Positions 63,401 to 64,000 of a DNA stretch of 64,000 bases are shown here, in pieces. Under the pieces are notes generated by a model, which saw only the letters and a program-made list of their open reading frames with translations, was not told where the DNA came from and searched no databases. Location of the stretch: assembly GCA_035048485.1 (NCBI GenBank), contig CM068583.1, positions 70,417,731 to 70,481,730 on the forward strand. Reading direction: 5' to 3'. A program made the translations under genes and the position numbers. Source of the DNA: Pteria penguin (lineage: Eukaryota; Mollusca; Bivalvia; Pterioida; Pteriidae). Positions within the stretch are counted from its first letter, which is position 1; every line of letters begins with the position of its first letter.

Positions 63401-63568
63401 ACACCACACCCAAACGGAAGGAATTGGCAGTTTGTGTGGCTCCTAGAGCTCAGAAAATTATAGCCATGGTGTGTGATATGACAATCGCTGAAGTAGATGT
63501 TATTGTGAATGCAGCAAACAAAAGCCTTAAACATGATGGGGGACTTGCCAAGGTTATAGTGGATAAAG
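27274..63568 (+). CDS. PARP14-like protein (mono-ADP-ribosyltransferase family), 5' part, nine exons
   Basis: Nine exons (27274-27481, 40853-40962, 43755-44313, 48648-48725, 52924-53103, 55983-56273, 57917-58168, 60022-60258, 61829-63568) join in frame to 1218 codons plus one base, and all have AG/GT borders. Domains in order: degenerate RRM (residues about 10-95), low-complexity GYPQG-type linker (about 140-215), four RRM-like repeats (about 328-660) with FENRRKSGGG or FENARRSGGG, a KH-like region (about 665-1120), a SUMO-interaction-like VVIELSDDSD (1143-1152) and the first part of a macro domain (from 1182; VNAANKSLKHDGG). RRM-KH-macro order is that of PARP14/PARP10-type proteins, which in vertebrates mono-ADP-ribosylate proteins and act in interferon and antiviral responses. 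The rest, including any catalytic domain, is beyond the right edge, so catalytic activity cannot be judged. A TAG in frame two codons upstream supports the ATG at 27274. Confidence 0.88.
27694..27852. mobile_element. Tc1/mariner-type MITE, 159 bp
   Basis: Terminal inverted repeats CAGAGTTATTTCGCATATGA and the complement of GGGAAATAACTCTG extend inward to GCAGGTATCTGATGTCA; a TA dinucleotide lies on each side (27692-27693 and 27853-27854). Confidence 0.8.
27860..29290. other. No gene recognised (intronic)
   Basis: Very AT-rich intron sequence without recognisable elements. Confidence 0.45.
29292..31839 (-). mobile_element. Non-autonomous AACAAGAG-type element (family 1), long copy
   Basis: On the minus strand it starts AACAAGAGGCCCAAGTGGGC (31839) and ends in the terminal hairpin TCACTTGAGCCTTTGGCTCA followed by GGTGAGCTA (29292), next to AAAAACAG. 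The interior has four to five modules of about 500 bp carrying GTGGCGCCACC, GAGGGTACCCTCC and poly-C motifs, against two modules in the copy at 11498-12670. The subterminal GTCCGTCGTCCGTCC motif at about 29340-29372 is prominent. No open frame of significance. Confidence 0.85.
31840..33410. repeat. Degenerate ~180-bp tandem-like repeats in AT-rich intron
   Basis: Recurring blocks such as CATTTTTCTGTCTGGGGACTGTCTCAAA (about 32630), CATTTTTAACCTGGGGATTGTCTCAAA (about 32808), GGAGGCCATCTCAAAGTG (32270) and GGCTATGGGCCATCTG (33013) suggest an old modular repeat. No coding signal. Confidence 0.45.
33413..33500 (+). mobile_element. Possible AACAAGAG-type element 5' end
   Basis: T|AACAAGAGCATCAAACATGTCTGCTTGA matches the shared 5' end of families 1 and 2, but the rest diverges and no 3' hairpin was found. 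Confidence 0.4.
34090..34295 (-). mobile_element. Degraded SINE (RUDI/V-SINE-like)
   Basis: On the plus strand TATGGTGACTGCATCTGTCTGATGCATT (about 34112-34138) is the complement of the conserved tail, and CGGTCTGTGACCAAGCACATTACC at 34246-34270 resembles an eroded tRNA head. Confidence 0.55.
34296..35590. other. Intronic sequence with dispersed-repeat fragment
   Basis: 34518-34555 contains the small stem CAGTGAGTTC ... GAACTCACTG. 35340-35520 on the minus strand resembles the modular repeats with GACCTTGACCTTGAC and GTCCGTCCGTC motifs. The rest is AT-rich and featureless. Confidence 0.45.
35606..35778 (+). mobile_element. tRNA-derived SINE, second family, full length
   Basis: The head has TTGGTGTAGTGGTTAAGCGC and GGGTTCGATTCCCGGG, and the tail AGGTTGGTAACCTCCTGC and GAAAGCGACGTAAAACACCA ends in (CAAC)n. 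The 13-bp direct repeat CCCTTGTTCATTT flanks it (35593-35605 and 35779-35791), so the insertion is well preserved. Confidence 0.93.
36286..37043. mobile_element. Non-autonomous DNA transposon with 19-bp terminal inverted repeats
   Basis: TTTCACACTATAACGAATT at the left end (about 36287-36305) is matched by AATTCGTTATAGTGTGAAA at the right (about 37024-37042). The interior is rich in CGTACG and GCATACG palindromes. No transposase frame and no clear target duplication were found. Confidence 0.75.
37050..38080. other. No gene recognised (intronic)
   Basis: AT-rich; a 92-codon minus frame at 37359-37637 has no recognisable domain. Confidence 0.4.
38085..38300 (+). mobile_element. 5'-truncated SINE (RUDI/V-SINE-like)
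   Basis: It shares GATGAGACAGTAAAAACCGA, AAAGATCCCTCACTGCTTCG, CAGATGCCGTCACCATATAC and the tail GTGTGACGTAAAAC with the full-length copy at 4702-4981, but lacks most of the tRNA-like head. Confidence 0.85.
38369..40328 (-). mobile_element. Family 1 AACAAGAG element, truncated and split by another element
   Basis: 38369-38409 plus 39714-40328 together match about 31165-31839 of the long family 1 copy, ending at AACAAGAGGCCCAAGTGGGC on the minus strand (40328). The 1.3 kb between the two parts is a different element (38410-39713), so this copy is the older host. Confidence 0.85.
38410..39713 (-). mobile_element. Family 2 AACAAGAG element nested in a family 1 copy
   Basis: On the minus strand it begins AACAAGAGCAACGCCTAGCG (39713) and ends with the hairpin ACGTCCCGTCTATTGGACGG plus GCGTAT (38410), followed by host AAAAATGTG. 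The interior has three modules of about 327 bp starting TCATGTTTTCCGGACTTTTT (plus strand, near 38508, 38833, 39162) and a subterminal GTCCGTCCGTCTGTCC motif. The uninterrupted host sequence CACATTTTTCACTTCTG is visible in the sister copy at about 31218-31234, showing insertion without target duplication. Confidence 0.88.
40330..40850. other. End of intron 1, nothing recognised
   Basis: AT-rich; ends in the pyrimidine tract and acceptor TTTTATTCTGTAG just before exon 2. Confidence 0.5.
40853..40962 (+). CDS. PARP14-like exon 2
   Basis: Acceptor TATTCTGTAG, donor GTATGT, 110 nt; phase 1 in, phase 0 out. Encodes residues 70-106 including MKYLSAGFIEWKDVQLQIKQ, which fits alpha-2 and beta-4 of the first degenerate RRM by analogy with the corresponding pieces in exons 6, 7 and 9. 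Confidence 0.75.
41319..41544. repeat. Long palindrome (arms about 105 bp) in intron 2
   Basis: The left arm starts AAAGGAACACAAACACTCTG and the right arm ends with its complement at 41541. The arms are about 95 percent identical with only a few bases between them. A 133-codon frame (41226-41627) runs through it, but I recognise no domain. If transcribed with the intron, it would fold into a long double-stranded RNA hairpin. Confidence 0.9.
41640..42185. other. No gene recognised (intron 2)
   Basis: Includes a dispersed-repeat-like GTGGGGGTGGGGGAATTACC segment near 41685. Nothing coding. Confidence 0.4.
42799..42871 (+). tRNA. tRNA-Thr(TGT)-like sequence, copy 1
   Basis: A 73-nt cloverleaf-like sequence with D arm GCTC-GAGC, anticodon loop CTTGTAA (TGT) and T arm CTGGG-TTCGAGT-CCCGG. 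Pairing fails at positions 2:71 (C-C) and 31:39 (T-T). It lies in a repeat array and is duplicated, so it is more likely a tRNA pseudogene or SINE head than a working tRNA. Confidence 0.5.
43024..43096 (+). tRNA. tRNA-Thr(TGT)-like sequence, copy 2
   Basis: Differs from copy 1 by one base in the D loop (TTTGTA versus TTTGCA) and has the same two stem mismatches. Confidence 0.5.
43755..44313 (+). CDS. PARP14-like exon 3 (low-complexity linker)
   Basis: Acceptor GATCTAG, donor G|GTATTT, 559 nt; phase 0 in, phase 1 out; residues 107-292. It contains two RMPVPG-type units followed by three near-perfect 12-residue repeats of the type QMSGYPQGEGFR, then a Pro/Gly-rich tail. Such G/Y/P/Q-rich tracts are typical of intrinsically disordered linkers. 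Not a known catalytic domain. Confidence 0.78.
44335..44490 (+). repeat. Dispersed-repeat fragment
   Basis: AAAGTGGGTATATAATGTTA followed by CATCTGTCTGTCCATCTG and GTAACTCCTCCTAAACC looks like the end of another modular repeat family with a GTCYGTC-type subterminal motif. Confidence 0.45.
44540..45392. repeat. 112/72-bp alternating tandem repeat in intron 3
   Basis: Units start at GTCAGGGG: 44568, 44680, 44792, 44864, 44976, 45048, 45160 and 45273. Spacings are 112, 112, 72, 112, 72, 112 and 113 bp; the short units lack a 40-bp segment. Long plus-strand frames here (up to 297 codons) arise from the repeat. Confidence 0.9.
45720..47600 (-). pseudogene. LINE reverse transcriptase remnant in intron 3
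   Basis: Minus-strand translation gives motif pieces in order: NREEP ... (near 47030), a TTDQ-like stretch and VYKFH (near 46700-46620), GIQTGVKQGF (near 46450), then TVDFADDITLLSSCMQ (45950-45905), the F/YADD catalytic motif. Many stops and shifts are present. The order fits non-LTR retrotransposon reverse transcriptases of the jockey/CR1-like kind; the clade is not determined. The endonuclease domain was not recognised. A MITE splits the coding sequence at 45950-46327. Confidence 0.8.
45950..46327. mobile_element. TA-target MITE (378 bp) inserted in the LINE
   Basis: Terminal inverted repeats CTGTCCGCGCCACTCACT extend with mismatches for about 70 bp. TA flanks both ends (45948-45949, 46328-46329). 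Removing the element and one TA brings GACAACC-TA-GACTTTGCAGAT together, which reads DNLDFAD in the LINE frame. A second inner inverted pair TTTTAGATAGGGCG / CGCCCTATCTAAAA makes it almost fully palindromic. Confidence 0.9.
47600..48190. other. No gene recognised (intron 3)
   Basis: Possibly 5' parts of the LINE on the minus strand, too eroded to identify. Confidence 0.35.
48205..48402. repeat. 37-bp tandem repeat in intron 3
   Basis: About five units of GTACACTGCCATACATATTG + CAATGATAACATAATAA; one unit lacks four bases (ATAA). Confidence 0.9.
48648..48725 (+). CDS. PARP14-like exon 4
   Basis: Acceptor TTGTTTTCAG, donor CCAT|GTATGT, 78 nt, phase 1 to phase 1; residues 293-318, Ser/Thr/His/Asp-rich (TSKEDHKDSHSQHDNALPA). 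It is a disordered linker. The donor is the first unit of the adjoining 23-bp array. Confidence 0.72.
48724..49505. repeat. 23-bp minisatellite at the start of intron 4
   Basis: About 34 units of CATGTATGTATCACATCATACCA with variants (TATATATC, TGTGTATC, ATCATGTC). Every three units are 69 bp, so frames stay open up to 275 codons, producing Cys/His/Tyr-rich spurious proteins. It begins exactly at the exon 4 donor. Confidence 0.95.
49510..50005. other. No gene recognised (intron 4)
   Basis: AT-rich sequence without recognisable elements. Confidence 0.4.
50008..50670 (-). mobile_element. Modular non-autonomous element (TGACCTTGACCTTGAAGG type)
   Basis: On the plus strand it starts TTTTTGGCCAGATTACGAAG with hairpin CCAGATT ... 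AATCTGG, then TCTGTCTGTCTGTCCGCC, and continues with about four modules of 115-150 bp holding CACATGTAGATAGACCTTGAT and GACCTTGACCTTGAAGGTTC. The copy at 10870-11210 is the opposite orientation. The other end (after 50660) was not fixed. Confidence 0.7.
50670..52600. other. Intron 4 sequence, one short tandem doublet
   Basis: AATCCCAGCTGTATTCCACA followed by TCAGTGATAAAGAAAG occurs twice at 52055-52127. Nothing else recognised. Confidence 0.45.
52605..52850 (+). mobile_element. Degraded SINE (RUDI/V-SINE-like)
   Basis: GATAAGACAGTAAAATCTGA, GTGGCACATGAAAATATCCC and AGACAGATACTGTCATATGA then GGTGATGTAAAATAAG correspond, in order, to the body and tail of the full-length copy, with many substitutions. 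This is an old insertion. Confidence 0.7.
52924..53103 (+). CDS. PARP14-like exon 5 (RRM-like repeat 1)
   Basis: Acceptor TTTTTGTAG, donor G|GTATAC, 180 nt, phase 1-1; residues 319-378. Beta-1 TIKVTNIPK, helix with LTYFFENRRKSGGGP, beta-2/3 EEVDYDESTQTAFITFEEAN. The FENRRKSGGG motif is the PARP10/PARP14 RRM signature. Confidence 0.88.
53112..54985. repeat. 64-bp minisatellite in intron 5
   Basis: About 29 units of exactly 64 bp, e.g. GATTACCTGTGATTGAGTCA + GTCGGGTCTAGTGTTATCCA + GTGTACTGATTCTGAATGAT + GTAG. It begins within about 10-30 bp of the exon 5 donor and shows a few diagnostic variants (GTGATT/GTCATT, CCAGTG/CCAATG). Confidence 0.97.
55078..55380. repeat. 37-bp tandem repeat in intron 5
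   Basis: About eight units of TGACTTCCATTGTCCAGACT + GAACAGGGGTAAGACAG; weaker related copies continue to about 55670 (CAGACTGGACAGAGGGAAG). Confidence 0.9.
55680..55982. other. End of intron 5, nothing recognised
   Basis: AT-rich, ending in TATATTTTTCAG, the acceptor of exon 6. Confidence 0.5.
55983..56273 (+). CDS. PARP14-like exon 6 (end of RRM 1, start of RRM 2)
   Basis: 291 nt, phase 1-1; residues 379-475. First AVQRIMSKLPLLFNNKQITI (alpha-2/beta-4 of RRM 1), an acidic linker, then CTIEVRKFKDTTSIDTIEMY, FENARRSGGGD and VVYLEFENEE of RRM 2. Confidence 0.88.
56527..57375 (+). mobile_element. Internally deleted piggyBac-like element in intron 6
   Basis: TTAA at 56523-56526 and 57376-57379 flank inverted ends CCCTTATCACACTAATCGCG and the complement of TAGCGTGATAAGGG, the arrangement of piggyBac elements. 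From 56743 an ATG starts MAASVARQSFDNEE, and after a frameshift D(S)SENDFEGFVLE follows, resembling the acidic N-terminus of piggyBac transposases. The catalytic part is absent, so it is non-autonomous. Confidence 0.82.
57380..57916. other. Intron 6, dispersed-repeat fragments
   Basis: Two G-rich pieces with TCATTTGATATGATGAAATGATAGG (about 57450) and TCATTAGCTATAATGAAATGATAGG (about 57622) are tandem-like relatives. 57705-57785 (GCAAAGCAAGTCCGGCCTAT, then GTCTGTCTGTC) resembles an end of the modular repeats. Confidence 0.45.
57917..58168 (+). CDS. PARP14-like exon 7 (end of RRM 2, RRM 3)
   Basis: 252 nt, phase 1-1; residues 476-559. VVGRILRKSHKIDGVTVNVK completes RRM 2; a PPPPPKP linker; then KVIIHNISSNTSRDGLENFL and TALVTFEEQI of a diverged RRM 3, which lacks the SGGG signature. 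Confidence 0.86.
58250..59235. repeat. 46-bp minisatellite in intron 7
   Basis: About 21 units of CATTAATCAGAGCCCATACA + TCCCAGGTTTGTGCCTCATT + CTGAAG; spacing 46 bp where measured, some units shorter by 2-4 bp. Confidence 0.95.
59545..59775 (-). mobile_element. 5'-end fragment of a family 2 AACAAGAG element
   Basis: The plus strand ends GGGCATATTATGCCACTCTG + AGCATTGCTCTTGTT (59775), the complement of the family 2 start AACAAGAGCAACGCC. Its inner part resembles the poly-G and GCCATTATGG segments near 39440-39560. The hairpin end is missing. Confidence 0.7.
60022..60258 (+). CDS. PARP14-like exon 8 (end of RRM 3, RRM 4)
   Basis: 237 nt, phase 1-1; residues 560-638. DFEKLKFACQKRSLDKCFLK completes RRM 3; then SVMVKGFSCKTSRDTMEFYF, DNKKRSGGEG and VCIVSFEDPH of RRM 4. 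Confidence 0.87.
60339..60400. repeat. (TA)n microsatellite
   Basis: An uninterrupted TA run of about 62 bp in intron 8. Confidence 0.98.
60581..61040. repeat. Three tandem 150-bp units in intron 8
   Basis: Units begin TGTGAATGCAAAAGTAGTGT at 60581, 60731 and 60881; the third has a 9-bp insertion (CATGTTGTA). A minus-strand frame of 167 codons is an artefact of the array. Confidence 0.93.
61182..61729. mobile_element. MITE with 3-bp TTA target duplication (Harbinger-like) in intron 8
   Basis: Inverted ends GGCCATGTAAAATTAATTC + CTAGTTTCTCAGA (left) and the complement ending ATTAATTTTACATGGCC (right), about 32 bp with two or three mismatches, flanked by TTA on both sides (61179-61181, 61730-61732). 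The 3-bp T/A target is like PIF/Harbinger elements. No transposase. Confidence 0.78.
61829..63568 (+). CDS. PARP14-like exon 9 (end of RRM 4, KH-like region, macro start)
   Basis: Acceptor GATATTTCAG, donor G|GTGAGC, 1740 nt, phase 1-1; residues 639-1218. VAEAVCARKHVVDGNTLEVK completes RRM 4. The middle 450 residues hold repeating alpha/beta KH-like units (e.g. YLNMLVIETHSTVQEAWKQV; AISIQGTKIGLNKAKRKIDD) without an evident GxxG loop, as in PARP14. Near the end are VVIELSDDSD, a basic TPKRKE, and IAMVCDMTIAEVDVIVNAAN with HDGG, the ADP-ribose-binding start of a macro domain. The frame continues only into intronic sequence to a stop at 63624. Confidence 0.92.
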
Positions 63569-64000
63569 GTGAGCACTGGCTTATGACTGGGAACTGTCAT
63601 TCTAATTCAGATGTAACATATTAGGCCAAACAAAATTAATGATAGTGTTCCAGACACTTTTTCTCTAATTTTGATGAGGCAGAGATGTCTTTTTTGTGTT
63701 TTCTTCTGAAAACAGATATCACTTCCATTACTTGAGGGATTTCATTACTCTATTAACGCATTCCACTTTATTTTGTCCCACTTCCATGCAAGTAGTAACA
63801 TACATTTTATACTTATTTGAAAAATAAAATTCTCATCCCACTTCCACGCAAGTAATAAGATATTTTATATTTACCAAAAAATAGAACTACCAATTCTCAA
63901 GATCGAATTGGCCATTAACAATGATTATATAAAGTTGATTTATATCACACCCCTCACTGTAACCCCCCATCACTGTCCAAGGGAGGATTGTCTCTCCAAA
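63569..64000 (+). other. Start of intron 9
   Basis: After the GTGAGC donor no continuation of the macro domain is seen, so the next exon lies beyond the window. A tandem doublet TCCCACTTCCA(T/C)GCAAGTA with A(A/G)TAA recurs near 63777 and 63837. Confidence 0.6.

Overview
This is a eukaryotic, AT-rich, intron- and repeat-dominated window. The repeat content points to a lophotrochozoan, most likely a bivalve mollusc: tRNA-headed SINEs whose body and tail resemble molluscan V-SINE (RUDI-type) elements, the abundant 'AACAAGAGGCCCA' and 'ACGCCCGTC' non-autonomous elements, and many minisatellites. The species cannot be named from the sequence.

There is one convincing host gene. Nine exons on the + strand (27274 to 63568, running off the right edge) encode the first 1218 residues of a PARP14-like protein: an N-terminal degenerate RRM, a Gly/Tyr/Pro/Gln-rich linker, four RRM-like repeats with the hallmark FENxR(K/R)SGGG motif, a long KH-like region, a SUMO-interaction-like motif and the start of a macro domain. 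Splice phases agree at all eight junctions, and every intron that cuts an RRM cuts it at the same place in phase 1. Further macro domains and the ADP-ribosyltransferase domain should lie to the right of the window.

Layout: 1-9300 holds SINEs, one of them with a tandemly expanded body, and satellite arrays of 55, 36 and 29 bp. 9300-19900 is non-coding, with a foldback-like set of GGACCACTC arrays, a 1.2-kb AACAAGAG element and two hairpins. 19950-21820 is a broken pogo/Tigger-like transposase with a C-terminal PHD-like finger. 22580-27270 has dispersed repeats, a Penelope-like reverse transcriptase remnant and tetranucleotide arrays, then the presumed promoter region.

27274-63568 is the PARP14-like gene. 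Most of its introns carry their own minisatellite: 54 bp in intron 2, 112/72 and 37 bp in intron 3, 23 bp in intron 4, 64 and 37 bp in intron 5, 46 bp in intron 7, and 150 bp plus (TA)n in intron 8. They also carry datable transposon insertions: Tc1-like, piggyBac-like and Harbinger-like MITEs, a LINE, and nested AACAAGAG elements.

The most interesting signals are: (1) an apparent superfamily of non-autonomous elements sharing a 5' AACAAGAG end, internal tandem modules, a 3' hairpin and insertion at T|AAAAA without target duplication, with two empty sites visible inside this window; (2) repeated conversion of the same SINE body segment into minisatellites; (3) exon 4 of the PARP14-like gene ending in a splice donor that is itself the first unit of a 23-bp array of donor-like sequences; (4) the identical intron position in five RRM repeats.
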